Shown: positions 33,334 through 42,519 of the stretch, one piece after another
How the letters are laid out: each line of letters opens with the position of its first letter
Numbering within the stretch: the first letter of the stretch is position 1
Origin: Chitinophaga silvatica
GTDB lineage: Bacteria; Bacteroidota; Bacteroidia; Chitinophagales; Chitinophagaceae
Length of the DNA: 64,000 nucleotides
Direction of reading: 5' to 3'
NCBI RefSeq assembly: GCF_003419895.1
Contig: NZ_QPMM01000009.1
Location: 62,001 to 126,000 of the forward strand
The notes under the pieces: model-generated
What the model saw: only the letters and a program-made list of their open reading frames with translations
Databases searched by the model: none
What the model was told of the DNA's origin: nothing
Translations under genes and position numbers: made by a program

Positions 33334-34642
33334 GAACAACGCTTTGTTTCAGCTTCACGATATTGGCAGCCCCGCGTTTAATAATAATTCTTGTACCGCG
33401 ATCGAAAGTAAAGTAGCGGTAAAACCAGTTGATAAATACTACTAATTTATTTCTAAAGCCCATTAGGCTCATCAGGTGAACAATCATCCATACTATCCAG
33501 GCGAAATATCCGCTTAGTTTCATTCCTGCAAATTCGGCAACTGCTCTGTTTCTACCGATGGTGGCCATGCTACCGAGATCTTTATAGGTAAAGCCTTTCT
33601 GAGGTTTTTGTTTGAGTTGCAGATTGAAGTTGCTGGCCAGATTTACACCTTGTTGAATGGCAACCTGAGCTACCATTGGATAGCCTTTAGGGAAGCGTGG
33701 GTCGTTGGTCATCTGGGCGATATCACCAATTGCATAGATGTTGCTAAATCCTTTTAGCTGATTAAGCTCATTAACGAGAATTCTGCCGTTTGGAAGAATA
33801 ATATCCTCAGGAATACCTTTTACCGGAATGCCTTTTACCCCGGCGGCCCAAAGGAGGGATTGGGTATGTATTTGTTCACCTGTACTTAGTGTAATGGTTT
33901 TACCATCGTATTCCTTAACACCGGTATTGGTCATCACACGTACACCCAGTTCCTGTAAGGCGGCCAGTGTTTTTCTGGAAGTTTCTTCATTAAAGGAATT
34001 CAGGACTCTTGGGCTTGCCTCTATCAGATACACATTCATTAAATCCTGAGGAATGCCAGGATAATCTTTAGGCAATATATATTTACGTAATTCGGCAAAG
34101 GCTCCGGCCAGTTCCACACCAGTAGGGCCGCCACCAACCATTACGAAATTGAGCTTGGCTTTAATATCCTCTTCGTTTTGCATCAGCAAACTTTCTTCAA
34201 ACTGTTTTACCACATAGTTACGGATTTGAACAGCTTCAATAAGAGATTTCATACCAATTGCATTGGCTTCAATTCCTCTATTTCCAAAGAAGTTAGTATT
34301 ACTACCCGTTGCGAAAACCAAATGATCGTAGTGAATTTCTCCAATACCTGTTTCCAGAATGTTTTCTCCTGGTCTTATACCTGTTACTTCTGCCATACGA
34401 AATACCAGGTTCTTTTGTTTCCTGAAAATTGCTCTCAGAGGAAATGCAATACTATCAGGTTCCAAACCAGCAGTAGATACCTGATAAAGGAGAGGCTGAA
34501 ATAAGTGATAATTGTTCCTGTCGAGTAATACAACTTGTACAGGCAGGTCTTTCAGGTGTTTGGCTAGATTAACGCCACCAAATCCTCCGCCTACTATCAC
34601 AATACGCGGTTTTGTTGTTTCAGGGATGTTGGGCTGAATCAT
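33329..34642 (-). CDS. ndh: Type II NADH:quinone oxidoreductase (NDH-2)
   Basis: A 437-residue membrane-associated flavoprotein that passes electrons from NADH to quinone without pumping protons. Two Rossmann nucleotide sites are seen: IVIVGGGFGGVNLAKHL (about 14-30, FAD) and FVMVGGGPTGVELAGAF (about 167-183, NADH). RNNYHLFQPLLYQVSTAGLEP after the first site is the NDH-2 signature, and YAIGDIAQ is the second FAD motif. The C-terminal 70 residues (YFAWIVWMIVHLMSLMGF) form the amphipathic membrane anchor. The stop codon lies in the palindromic element. A hairpin sits in its 5' leader (34658-34680). Confidence 0.93.
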   Translation of the reverse strand: MIQPNIPETTKPRIVIVGGGFGGVNLAKHLKDLPVQVVLLDRNNYHLFQPLLYQVSTAGLEPDSIAFPLRAIFRKQKNLVFRMAEVTGIRPGENILETGIGEIHYDHLVFATGSNTNFFGNRGIEANAIGMKSLIEAVQIRNYVVKQFEESLLMQNEEDIKAKLNFVMVGGGPTGVELAGAFAELRKYILPKDYPGIPQDLMNVYLIEASPRVLNSFNEETSRKTLAALQELGVRVMTNTGVKEYDGKTITLSTGEQIHTQSLLWAAGVKGIPVKGIPEDIILPNGRILVNELNQLKGFSNIYAIGDIAQMTNDPRFPKGYPMVAQVAIQQGVNLASNFNLQLKQKPQKGFTYKDLGSMATIGRNRAVAEFAGMKLSGYFAWIVWMIVHLMSLMGFRNKLVVFINWFYRYFTFDRGTRIIIKRGAANIVKLKQSVVQ

Positions 34643-34657
34643 ATAATTGTAGTTGTT

Positions 34658-34680
34658 GCAGCTAAAAAAATCTTAGCTGC
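34658..34680 (-). promoter_or_regulatory. Hairpin in the ndh leader
   Basis: An 8-bp perfect inverted repeat (GCAGCTAA with TTAGCTGC) with a 7-base loop lies 16 bases upstream of the ndh start codon. It could be an mRNA hairpin or an operator. Its CTAA/TTAG halves resemble the S24-repressor boxes, but the spacer is 9 instead of 5 bases. Confidence 0.35.
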
Positions 34681-34904
34681 CCGTTGGCAAATGCTATACC
34701 ATTAATTTAATTCTCAAAATTACTAAACTTTCAGAAAATAATGAAAATTAAGTTTTAGGTTGATGATTTTGACTATGGGTTAATTGATTTGAATTTGATT
34801 GTAATATGTCCTGATTAACAAACTTCTTTTACCGTATGTTGGGAATGTTATTAAGTAAAGAAGAAGGGAGGTGATTGAATATTGATTTCAATTTAAAAGA
34901 TTGG

Positions 34905-35113
34905 TTTCCTTTACCATAGACTGGGCAGGGGTAAACCCTGCCCCTACAGGATTTCATCGAAATTATATTTTCATCAGGTAGATATATTTCATGTTAAAAG
35001 TTAATCTACTAATTTCAATTCTGTAAAGAAGCAATTCTGCAATATAGAAACTGTAATTCGCGGAGGCCCTGTAGGGGCAGGGTTTACCCCTGCCCAGTCT
35101 ACGGTAAAGGAAA
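34905..35113. repeat. 209-bp element with 46-bp inverted arms
   Basis: Arms 34905-34950 and 35068-35113 are inverted copies with one mismatch. Each arm holds its own 8-bp hairpin (GGGCAGGG-GTAAA-CCCTGCCC). The arms are much richer in GC than the sequence around them. There is no coding capacity. It is in a gene-free stretch (34643-35278) between ndh and glpF. A short direct repeat (AATAGCATTGG and its neighbours) lies just beyond at about 35163 and 35233. It is probably a MITE-like or REP-like repeat. Confidence 0.8.
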
Positions 35114-35278
35114 TTTATCAATCAGATAAAGACATAAAATCAGAGCCCATTCCTCTTAACCTAATAGCATTGGGCTTGCCCCCGCTTGGAAAATGGCCAC
35201 AGAAAATAAATTCAACTATTTGAGATCAATAATGAATAGCATTGGACTTGCTCAGTCCTGTTTGCCACTAAGAATCTC

Positions 35279-35986
35279 TTATTGAATAAAATTAAACAAC
35301 AACGCCGCAACAGCTGCTCCGGCCAAAGGACCTAATACCGGTACCCAGGCATAGCTCCAATCACTATCCCGTTTTCCTGCTATTGGTAAGATGGTATGCA
35401 TTATTCTTGGCCCCAGGTCTCTTGCCGGGTTAATAGCATATCCTGTTGGGCCGCCTAACGATAATCCGATTGCTAATACTACCAGGGCAACAGGTAAGGC
35501 ATCCAGTGATCCGAGGCTACTGCTCGATTTAGTAATGTATAATATAGCTAAGATAAATACCAGTGTTGCAATAAACTCTGTCAGGAAATTATATTTCAGA
35601 TCTCTGATAGCGGGAACAGTACAGAAAACCACAAGTTTGGTATTAGGATCAGTAGTTTCATCGAAGTGCCGTTTGTAGGTTAGCCAAACGAATATCGAAC
35701 CAATCATTGCTCCCAGCATTTGCGAGCCAATATATCCTGGCACCTGGTACCAGTCAAATTTTCCGAGGATAGCCTGGGCGAGAGTAACAGCAGGATTGAG
35801 GTGTGCACCGCTGGCCGCGGCACTGGCATATACTCCAATAAATACAGCCATTGCCCAACCCATAGTAATTACAATCCATCCTCCCTGGGCGCCTTTTGAT
35901 TTGTTTAGTACAACACTGGCAACCACACCATCGCCTAATATAATAATGAAGGCGGTGCCAATAATTTCTGCTAAATAAGGAGACAT
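35279..35986 (-). CDS. glpF: Glycerol uptake facilitator (aquaglyceroporin)
   Basis: A 235-residue MIP-family membrane channel for glycerol entry. Both pore motifs are present: SGAHLNPAVT (NPA 64-66) and GYAINPARDLGPR (NPA 186-188). D190 after the second NPA is the residue that marks glycerol channels rather than water channels. Six membrane helices can be read. It follows glpK by 35 bases on the same strand, so glycerol import and phosphorylation are encoded together. Confidence 0.93.
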   Translation of the reverse strand: MSPYLAEIIGTAFIIILGDGVVASVVLNKSKGAQGGWIVITMGWAMAVFIGVYASAAASGAHLNPAVTLAQAILGKFDWYQVPGYIGSQMLGAMIGSIFVWLTYKRHFDETTDPNTKLVVFCTVPAIRDLKYNFLTEFIATLVFILAILYITKSSSSLGSLDALPVALVVLAIGLSLGGPTGYAINPARDLGPRIMHTILPIAGKRDSDWSYAWVPVLGPLAGAAVAALLFNFIQ

Positions 35987-36021
35987 AAAAAAATATAAAT
36001 GATAAAATAGGTGGAATTACT

Positions 36022-37515
36022 TTACTCCTGGGTCCAGGCTTGAGCTGCTCTGATAGCTCTTGCCCATTCTTTGCATAGTCTCTGGCTCTCAGCTGGTTCC
36101 ATGTTGGCTTCAAAGGTAGCATCTATCTGCCATTGTTTGGCGATGGATTCAATGCTATCCCAGAATCCAATTGCTAATCCGGCCAGGTATGCAGCTCCCA
36201 ATGCCGTGGTTTCTGTTATAACAGGTCTGACTACTCTGGCATTTAAAATATCGGCCTGAAACTGCATCAATATATTATTTTTAGTTGCTCCGCCATCTAC
36301 CCGTAATTCAGTGATTGGCATACCTGCATCGGCTTCCATAGCTTTTAATACGTCCATGGTTTGGTATGCAATGCTATCTAATGATGCTCTGGCAATATGT
36401 GCGGCGGTGGAACCCCTTGTTAATCCAACCATGGTTCCTCTGGCGTGCTGATTCCAGTAAGGAGCCCCTAATCCGGCAAATGCAGGTACAAAATATACAC
36501 CATCGCTATGCGGAACAGTAGCAGCTAACTTTTCCACATCGGCTGAATGCCTGATAATTCCCAGTCCGTCTCTTAACCATTGTACTACGGCTCCTCCAAT
36601 AAAGATGCTTCCTTCGAGTGCATAATTGGTTTTACCATTGATTTGCCAGGCAACAGTTGTAAGCAGGTTGTTTTTAGACTCAATTGGCTTCTCGCCTGTA
36701 TTTAAGACCATGAAACATCCGGTACCATAGGTGTTTTTTATCATACCGGGTTGAGTACATAGCTGTCCGAATAACGCTGCCTGCTGGTCGCCGGCAATAC
36801 CGGCAATAGGAATACGATAGGGGGAGATATTGCCTTCTGCATAGCCATATACTTCGCTGGAAGATTTTACTGCTGGCAGGAGGCTTTCCGGAATATCAAA
36901 GAGTTGCAATAACTCTTTATCCCATTGCATTTCATGAATGTTATAGAGTAAAGTTCGGGAGGCGTTGGTAACGTCGGTGATATGAAGTTTCCTGTTTGTA
37001 AAGTTCCAGATGAGCCAGGAATCGACAGTTCCAAAAGCTAATTCTCCATTTTCAGCTCTTTTTCTGGCATCGGGGATATTGTCGAGTATCCATTTTACTT
37101 TGGTACCGGAGAAGTAGGCATCTAAGCGAAGTCCTGTTTTGTCTTTAACCATTTGTTCCTTACCGGCTTTTATGAGACTATCGCAGTAAGCGGCAGTTCT
37201 TCTGTCTTGCCACACTATAGCATTATGAATGGGTTTGCCGGTGGTTCTATCCCAAATGATGGTTGTTTCGCGTTGGTTGGTTATACCGATGGCTGCAATA
37301 TTTTCCGCGCTGATTCTTGCTTTAAGGATAACTTCGGCAGCAACGCTGGCCTGGGATGTCCAGATTTCCATGGCATCGTGTTCTACCCATCCTGGCTGCG
37401 GGAAAATCTGTTTGAATTCTTTTTGAGCGATGGCTTTTATTTCACCGTCGTGGTTGAAAATGATAGCTCGTGAACTGGTGGTACCCTGATCCAAGGCTAG
37501 GATATATTTAGACAT
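36022..37515 (-). CDS. glpK: Glycerol kinase
   Basis: A 497-residue FGGY-family kinase that makes glycerol-3-phosphate from glycerol and ATP. The start MSKYILALDQGTTSSRAIIF has the phosphate-1 motif; WVEHDAMEIW, GITNQRETTIIWD and the YFSGTKVKWILD segment are diagnostic. GIAGDQQAALFGQ and DGGATKNNILMQFQADIL give the C-terminal ATP domain. The frame is open 51 codons further upstream, but that extension has no counterpart in the family and the ATG at 37515 begins at the conserved N-terminus. glpF follows in the same operon; a terminator for the gene upstream separates it from the aldolase. Confidence 0.95.
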   Translation of the reverse strand: MSKYILALDQGTTSSRAIIFNHDGEIKAIAQKEFKQIFPQPGWVEHDAMEIWTSQASVAAEVILKARISAENIAAIGITNQRETTIIWDRTTGKPIHNAIVWQDRRTAAYCDSLIKAGKEQMVKDKTGLRLDAYFSGTKVKWILDNIPDARKRAENGELAFGTVDSWLIWNFTNRKLHITDVTNASRTLLYNIHEMQWDKELLQLFDIPESLLPAVKSSSEVYGYAEGNISPYRIPIAGIAGDQQAALFGQLCTQPGMIKNTYGTGCFMVLNTGEKPIESKNNLLTTVAWQINGKTNYALEGSIFIGGAVVQWLRDGLGIIRHSADVEKLAATVPHSDGVYFVPAFAGLGAPYWNQHARGTMVGLTRGSTAAHIARASLDSIAYQTMDVLKAMEADAGMPITELRVDGGATKNNILMQFQADILNARVVRPVITETTALGAAYLAGLAIGFWDSIESIAKQWQIDATFEANMEPAESQRLCKEWARAIRAAQAWTQE

Positions 37516-37585
37516 TTTCAGGAGTTTTATATGATATATGAATATAAAATAAATATCCAACAAACTAACTCCAACATAGTTCGAT

Positions 37586-37620
37586 AAAAAAATCCCCGAT
37601 GCAATTACTGCACCGGGGAT
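37586..37620 (-). terminator. Terminator after the transaldolase-like aldolase
   Basis: A 12-bp stem (37592-37620) has a run of A to its left, which is a T-run on the minus strand. It stops transcription from the gene at 37646-38296. Confidence 0.88.
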
Positions 37621-37645
37621 ACACCATCTAAAAAATATTGCAAGA

Positions 37646-38296
37646 TTACATTTTCTTGGCGTCCTCAAGGAACTTTGCCAAACCGATGTCTGTTAATGGA
37701 TGCTTGAGCAATCCAAGAATAGAATCTAACGGACAAGTACATACGTCAGCACCTACTTCTGCACATTTCACAATGTGGAGAGCGCTACGGATAGAAGCTG
37801 CGAGAATTTCAGTTTTGAAACCCTGCAGAGAATATATCTGAGCTATTTGAGCGATCAGTTCAACACCATCCCAGTTAGTATCATCGATACGTCCGATGAA
37901 AGGAGAAACATATGCAGCACCAGCCTTAGCAGCTAAGATAGCCTGACCGGCAGAGAATACTAACGTACAGTTAGTTCTGATACCGTTGTCAGTAAACCAT
38001 TTAATTGCTTTAACACCATCCTTGATCATTGGAACTTTTACTACGATGTTTGGGTGAATCGCAGCTAATTTTTTCCCTTCTTCGATGATAGCATGATAAT
38101 CAGTAGAAAATACTTCAGCGCTCACATCCCCATCCACTATTTCGCAAATATCTTCATAGTGTTTAATAATGGCAGCTTCGCCTTTAATACCTTCTTTCGC
38201 CATCAGGGAAGGATTGGTGGTAACTCCATCCAGAACACCCAGATCGTGCGCTTCTTTAATTTGCGCCAGATTAGCTGTATCAATAAAGAATTTCAT
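37646..38296 (-). CDS. fsa: Fructose-6-phosphate aldolase / short transaldolase
   Basis: A 216-residue TalC/FSA-type protein. MKFFIDTANLAQI and DGVTTNPSLMAKEG at the start, Schiff-base lysine K87 in VVKVPM, NCTLVFSAGQA and YVSPFIGRIDD are standard. The short length marks the small subfamily, which includes both true transaldolases of the pentose phosphate pathway and fructose-6-phosphate aldolases; sequence reading alone does not separate them. Monocistronic with its own terminator. The SRP RNA gene lies upstream on the same strand. Confidence 0.88.
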   Translation of the reverse strand: MKFFIDTANLAQIKEAHDLGVLDGVTTNPSLMAKEGIKGEAAIIKHYEDICEIVDGDVSAEVFSTDYHAIIEEGKKLAAIHPNIVVKVPMIKDGVKAIKWFTDNGIRTNCTLVFSAGQAILAAKAGAAYVSPFIGRIDDTNWDGVELIAQIAQIYSLQGFKTEILAASIRSALHIVKCAEVGADVCTCPLDSILGLLKHPLTDIGLAKFLEDAKKM

Positions 38297-38424
38297 ACTA
38301 TGATAATTAATTTGTAAGGAAAAAGTATCATTCGGGAGGTTGCAGTCATTAGTGAAAGAGGTGAAGAAAATAGCAACCAGAGACTATTGACATGCAAACT
38401 AATGACAATAAAAAAAGAAAAAAA

Positions 38425-38519
38425 GGCAAGTTACTTACATCGCACCGCTACAACCACCTACCCTTGCTACATTCCTGTCCTGGGGGAGTTCAGTAGGAGC
38501 TGGTCGTATAAGACTTGCC
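38425..38519 (-). ncRNA. ffs: Signal recognition particle RNA (4.5S-type)
   Basis: On the minus strand the RNA runs from GGCAAGT (5') to ACTTGCC (3'), which pair to close the molecule, about 95 nt in all. The middle holds the conserved SRP apical core: CTGAACTCCCCCAGGACAGG, then GGAA, then AGCAAGG, matching the symmetric loop and GGAA tetraloop bound by Ffh. A run of T follows the 3' end (38410-38424 region). A perfect consensus promoter ends 5 bases before the 5' end. A 60-codon reading frame over the same DNA is spurious. Confidence 0.9.
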
Positions 38520-38523
38520 GGGG

Positions 38524-38554
38524 CAAAGGTAATATAATGCACTGAAAATCCAAA
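38524..38554 (-). promoter_or_regulatory. Consensus promoter of ffs
   Basis: On the minus strand: TTTG (38551-38554), exactly 19 bases, then TACCTTTG (38524-38531). The RNA's first paired base is 5 bases after the last G. This gives a local ruler for promoters and start points in the window. Confidence 0.85.
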
Positions 38555-38633
38555 TATTAGAAGAGAAAATGTTAAAATTTTTTTTGTGACACTATATTGA
38601 AATCCTTTCTCCTGCAAGGTTTTAGCCCCTAAA

Positions 38634-39371
38634 TTATTGTGTAGTATAGTAGTTATAATCGTTTAAAATTGTTTCTAGGAAGTAATGATCAGGTAATTCT
38701 GTGTCAATTTTTAACACCTCCTTAAGCCTTGTTGCTACCCGGTTTGCCAATAAATCATCTTTTGTATTTAACGATTGTGTCAGCAAATCTTTCACTTTAT
38801 TAATATCCTTATCCGATAATTCTATAACAGCAGGAAACTGAGGCTTATAGTCACCCATCAGGGAAACATCTCTAAATACCGTATCTTGAATACTTCCGTT
38901 GGCTTTGGTATTTATAACAATAGTTCCGGCAATAAGATCTCCCAGACGTTGGCTATATTTCGATTTCAGTACTGAAATCAGTGGAATGGCTACCGGAATT
39001 ATTGAAAAGAACAAAAGCGGAGATTCCACTAATCTAAAGATCCAGCGAATTAAATGCTGACTTATGCTTGGCGGATTTCCAATCATATTGATCACCTTCA
39101 GGCTCATCGCTTTTTTTCCCGGAGTTAGGCCTCCCATCAGGATTTCGAAAATCGGGAAATAAAACAGGACCGGTAAAAATGCCAGGATTAATAATACCAT
39201 ATCCCGGGTAACGTGATCTATATTTGATGCAATAAGGAAAAATAGAATAATAAAGTAATATGCGATTCTGATCAATAAATCTATCAACCAGGCCAGAAAA
39301 CGTTTAAAGAGATCGGCCGATTCAAATTCAAGGTCAATATTAAAAGATGTAGGGATTTTTATTTCTGCCAT
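38634..39371 (-). CDS. RDD-family membrane protein
   Basis: A 245-residue inner-membrane protein. The RDD motif is seen near the start (LFKRFLAWLIDLLIRIAYY, about 20-40: Arg...Asp). Membrane helices lie at about 25-47, 57-75 and 110-130. GLTPGKKAMSLKVI is the usual loop between helices 2 and 3. The C-terminal 100 residues are soluble and helical. The start is the ATG at 39371; a TTG two codons earlier is in frame but lies next to the promoter element. It is divergent from the SpoIIM-MoxR operon, and RDD genes are commonly found with these genes in Bacteroidota. Confidence 0.85.
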   Translation of the reverse strand: MAEIKIPTSFNIDLEFESADLFKRFLAWLIDLLIRIAYYFIILFFLIASNIDHVTRDMVLLILAFLPVLFYFPIFEILMGGLTPGKKAMSLKVINMIGNPPSISQHLIRWIFRLVESPLLFFSIIPVAIPLISVLKSKYSQRLGDLIAGTIVINTKANGSIQDTVFRDVSLMGDYKPQFPAVIELSDKDINKVKDLLTQSLNTKDDLLANRVATRLKEVLKIDTELPDHYFLETILNDYNYYTTQ

Positions 39372-39374
39372 ACT

Positions 39375-39382
39375 CAAATTTA
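39375..39382 (-). promoter_or_regulatory. -7 element TAAATTTG of the RDD gene
   Basis: Exact TAnnTTTG on the minus strand, with its G 4 bases before the A of the ATG. This predicts a leaderless transcript, plus or minus one base. No -33 box is visible. Confidence 0.5.
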
Positions 39383-39386
39383 CATA

Positions 39387-39420
39387 TTTGTTTATATATT
39401 GTCATATAATAGTAGGTTTG
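39387..39420 (+). promoter_or_regulatory. Promoter of the SpoIIM-MoxR operon
   Basis: TTTG (39387-39390), a 22-base spacer, TAGGTTTG (39413-39420). Transcription would start near 39425, giving a leader of about 39 bases. The RDD promoter lies back to back with it. Confidence 0.65.
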
Positions 39421-39463
39421 CAATCTGTATACTGTTAGCTGATATTAAAAAGGGCATAACCCA

Positions 39464-40462
39464 ATGAGAGAATCTCTATTTATCAAGAAGAATTTATCCC
39501 GCTGGAAAAAATACCAGGAGGAGCCAACAGACGACCCTGATGAAATGGCAGAAAGGTTTGTTTCATTGTTGGATGACCTCTCCTACGCCAAAACTTTCTA
39601 TAGCTTTAGCAAGGTAACCAGATATATCAACGGCCTGGCGGCCGACATCTATAACCGCATTTATAAAAATAAAAAAGAAGAAGTAGGACGTTTTCAACTC
39701 TTTTTTAAATATGAGTTGCCCCTGCTTTTCAGAGCACACCATAAACTACTTCTGTTTACGCTCGTATTTTTTCTTATTTGTTGCCTGATGGGTGCTTTTT
39801 CTGCCGTTCATGATGAAACCTTTGTAAGAGGTGTACTTGGCGATGAATATGTAAATATGACGGAGCAGAACATTGCCACCGGTGATCCTTTCGGAGTTTA
39901 TAAAGATGGTAACGAACTCTTGATGTTTCTCAGAATTGCTTTTAACAATATTGTGGTATCATTTTATTGTTTTGTCTATGGCATCTTTATGGGAATAGGT
40001 ACGCTATATATGCTGTTTAAAAACGGTATAATGCTGGGAGTATTTCAGCAATTATTTTTTGAACATCACCTCGGAGGCCAATCAATTCTTGTAATCTGGA
40101 TTCACGGAACTCTTGAAATCTCCAGTATTATTATCTCCGGCTGCGCTGGACTTCTACTGGCTAAAAGTTTCTTATTCCCCGGTCCGGAGAAAAGACTGGA
40201 TGCCCTGATTAATGGGGCTAAAGACGGCATCAAAATAATGGTAACTCTAATTCCTATTTTCCTGATAGCAGCATTTCTCGAAGGCTTTATCACCAGACAT
40301 ACAGATATGCCAATATGGTTAAGCATTCTTATTTTGTTGGTCTCATTAGTATTTATAGTGGGTTACTTTATAGTCTATCCAAACTATTTACATAAAAAAG
40401 GAGTGAGACTAACAGATGAAAGAAAAGTGATATTGCCATCCTCTAAATCAAAACTGGCATGA
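39464..40462 (+). CDS. SpoIIM/DUF95-family membrane protein
   Basis: A 332-residue inner-membrane protein. A soluble N-terminal helical part (1-95, MRESLFIKKNLSRWKKYQEE) is followed by about six membrane helices. The SpoIIM signature is seen in FNNIVVSFYCFVYGIFMGIGTL and the later WIHGTLEISSIIISGCAGLLL. In sporulating bacteria SpoIIM acts in engulfment, but Bacteroidota do not sporulate and the family member here is part of a MoxR/DUF58 gene set. The stop overlaps the next start by 4 bases (ATGA). Confidence 0.85.
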   Translation: MRESLFIKKNLSRWKKYQEEPTDDPDEMAERFVSLLDDLSYAKTFYSFSKVTRYINGLAADIYNRIYKNKKEEVGRFQLFFKYELPLLFRAHHKLLLFTLVFFLICCLMGAFSAVHDETFVRGVLGDEYVNMTEQNIATGDPFGVYKDGNELLMFLRIAFNNIVVSFYCFVYGIFMGIGTLYMLFKNGIMLGVFQQLFFEHHLGGQSILVIWIHGTLEISSIIISGCAGLLLAKSFLFPGPEKRLDALINGAKDGIKIMVTLIPIFLIAAFLEGFITRHTDMPIWLSILILLVSLVFIVGYFIVYPNYLHKKGVRLTDERKVILPSSKSKLA

Positions 40463-41295
40463 ACCGATATCTCTTTCTTTTATTTTTAATGCTCTGCTCT
40501 TTCTCTGTCAATGCCCAGGTAGAAGTAGTTAAAGATACTATTGTAGAATCATCTGAGTTGCTTAAGAATGCAGCCAGTTCCTTCAACTCCCAGCAACAGG
40601 CTATTCAAGAATCCCTCTATGACCAGGATTCAACATTGTTTACTGATAGTACCTATGCAGATGCTGATGATGAATATCAGCAGTATGAGTTAAGATCAGC
40701 TTCAGATTCAATATATCAGCTTTTGAAAGCTGATCCTTCTTTGAAATATAAAAAGACGGTCAAAGATGCTGCAGTAAACAATAAACCACAGATAGAGGCT
40801 GAAACAAACTGGTTTTTTAAGTTTCTTGATTTCCTTTACGATGCGAGAAATGTTTTGGTTATTATCGCAACAATTGGACTTGTTGCCATTCTAATATGGT
40901 TTCTGGATAAAAATAAAATGCTCATTTTACGTGGAGCAAAAAAACAGGAACAAGTCAGTATACCAGAAAGTATTGAATCCTGGGGCCCTGCTGAATATAG
41001 AATTCAAATCAGTTCATCCACCCAGCAAGGTGATCTGAAAATGGCAGTAAGATGGTGGTATCTATATACTTTATACAACCTTAATCTGAAGGAATTTATT
41101 ATAATGGGTGATGGGAAAACAAATAACGAATACCTCCGTAATATGAGGCCAACTCCCTATTACAAGAAATTTGCCTCTCTGACCCTCGATTATGAATATA
41201 TCTGGTATGGTGGCTTTACTCCTGATGATACACGTTTTCAACATATTCGCCAATCATTTAGCGATTTTAATCAAACTATTGAAGGAGAGTCGTGA
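40459..41295 (+). CDS. DUF4129-type membrane protein
   Basis: A 278-residue protein with a signal peptide (SFSVNAQ, about 20), a Ser/Asp/Gln-rich periplasmic segment, one membrane helix (NVLVIIATIGLVAILIWFL, about 132-150) and a cytoplasmic domain. The C-terminal part (LKMAVRWWYLYTLYNLNLKEF, later EYIWYGGF) matches the DUF4129 domain, seen elsewhere fused to or next to transglutaminase and MoxR/DUF58 proteins. It is translationally coupled to the genes on both sides. Confidence 0.7.
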   Translation: MNRYLFLLFLMLCSFSVNAQVEVVKDTIVESSELLKNAASSFNSQQQAIQESLYDQDSTLFTDSTYADADDEYQQYELRSASDSIYQLLKADPSLKYKKTVKDAAVNNKPQIEAETNWFFKFLDFLYDARNVLVIIATIGLVAILIWFLDKNKMLILRGAKKQEQVSIPESIESWGPAEYRIQISSSTQQGDLKMAVRWWYLYTLYNLNLKEFIIMGDGKTNNEYLRNMRPTPYYKKFASLTLDYEYIWYGGFTPDDTRFQHIRQSFSDFNQTIEGES

Positions 41296-42515
41296 ATAAA
41301 AAGTATCTATATATAGCATTAGCAATTCTATTCCCAATAATTATTGGGCTTGTTGTTATGAAGGTAAAGGAACATAAACCGGAACCTCAGCCAGCAGATT
41401 TAAGCGAAGCTACTTTTGGGCAGCGCGATAAAAGAGCCGGAGGCTCCTATGCTGCTTTTAAGCTCCTTCCTTCATTATTTAAAACAAATCCACAGGTTGT
41501 TACCAAACCATTTCCTCAAACGATCGACAAAAACAGAATTGCCTCCTATGGTTATGGTGCATATATAATTGTAGCAGATCAGCTTTTTCTAAATCCTACT
41601 GAAGTAAGTGCTATGATTAAATATGTCAGAAATGGAAATGATATATTTATTGCAGTAAATGATCCGGGTAATTTGTTGGAAACGGAACTTGGTTTTAGTC
41701 TGGTTGGTAGTATTAATAGCAATCCCGATAAAACCTCCTTCACGCAACGGTTTTTAGATCGGAAAAACGGAATAGATACAAGTTTCACCTACGATGGATT
41801 GCTTACCGATAATTATTTTCATGATATTGATACAACAACCACTACCATTCTGGGATATAGTGGAAAATCTCATGCTAATTTTATAAAGGTTTCGAAAGAG
41901 AATGGCAACGTATATTTATTGCTGAACCCATATCTGTTTACCAACTATGTTTTACTTCAGAAAAAAAATATAGCTGCATTAGAAATTCCTTTATCCTATT
42001 TAGGAGCTTATAGTAACGTATTTTGGGACGATTATTATCATAATTTAAAAGCAACAAAATATGATAACAATTTCAGTGAATGGAAGGTGCTACTTCGCTA
42101 CCCTACTATGAGGTGGGCATTATGGCTCCTTTTGGCACTGGCGCTGATTTATCTTTTGGTAGAAAGTAAACGCCGCCAAAGAATTATTCCCAAAATACCT
42201 CAGCTTACCAACAACTCTGTGGAATTTGTGGATGCAATGGGCCAGCTCTATTTTCAGCAACACAATAACTATAATCTTGCCCAGAAAATGATAGTGCACC
42301 TGCTCGAACATATCAGGCTACACTTCTACATAAATACAAACGCACTAAACGACGATTTTATAAACGCTCTAACCCGTAAAACAGCGCTGCCTGCTCCTAC
42401 AGTTAAGGGATTGTTTGATTTAATTTTCACAATCCAGATCAACCAACAGGCAAGTGATGAAGAGCTAATGGAATTATATCAACAAATTCAATCATTCTAT
42501 TTAAATGCCAAATAA
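41292..42515 (+). CDS. DUF4350-domain membrane protein
   Basis: A 407-residue protein that starts with GTG in the stop region of the gene before it (GTGA overlap). One N-terminal membrane helix (LYIALAILFPIIIGLVVM, about 5-22), then a DUF4350 domain (FGQRDKRAGGSYAAFKLLP near 42-60; IIVADQLFLNPTEV), which resembles a GATase-like or ThuA-like fold, then a second membrane helix (WALWLLLALALIYLLVE, about 275-291) and a C-terminal helical domain. It belongs to the MoxR operon; biochemical function unknown. Confidence 0.75.
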   Translation: MNKKYLYIALAILFPIIIGLVVMKVKEHKPEPQPADLSEATFGQRDKRAGGSYAAFKLLPSLFKTNPQVVTKPFPQTIDKNRIASYGYGAYIIVADQLFLNPTEVSAMIKYVRNGNDIFIAVNDPGNLLETELGFSLVGSINSNPDKTSFTQRFLDRKNGIDTSFTYDGLLTDNYFHDIDTTTTTILGYSGKSHANFIKVSKENGNVYLLLNPYLFTNYVLLQKKNIAALEIPLSYLGAYSNVFWDDYYHNLKATKYDNNFSEWKVLLRYPTMRWALWLLLALALIYLLVESKRRQRIIPKIPQLTNNSVEFVDAMGQLYFQQHNNYNLAQKMIVHLLEHIRLHFYINTNALNDDFINALTRKTALPAPTVKGLFDLIFTIQINQQASDEELMELYQQIQSFYLNAK

Positions 42516-42519
42516 ATAA

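Noticed and set aside
34658..34680. The ndh leader hairpin as a fifth S24-repressor operator
   Set aside because: The CTAA and TTAG halves are present, but the spacer is 9 bases rather than 5 and there is only one copy.
36022..37668. Longer start for glpK at 37668
   Set aside because: The extra 51 residues run through the terminator of the upstream gene and are not part of the glycerol kinase family.
38435..38617. A 60-codon reading frame on the minus strand
   Set aside because: It overlaps the SRP RNA gene and its promoter; the RNA explains the conservation-like pattern.
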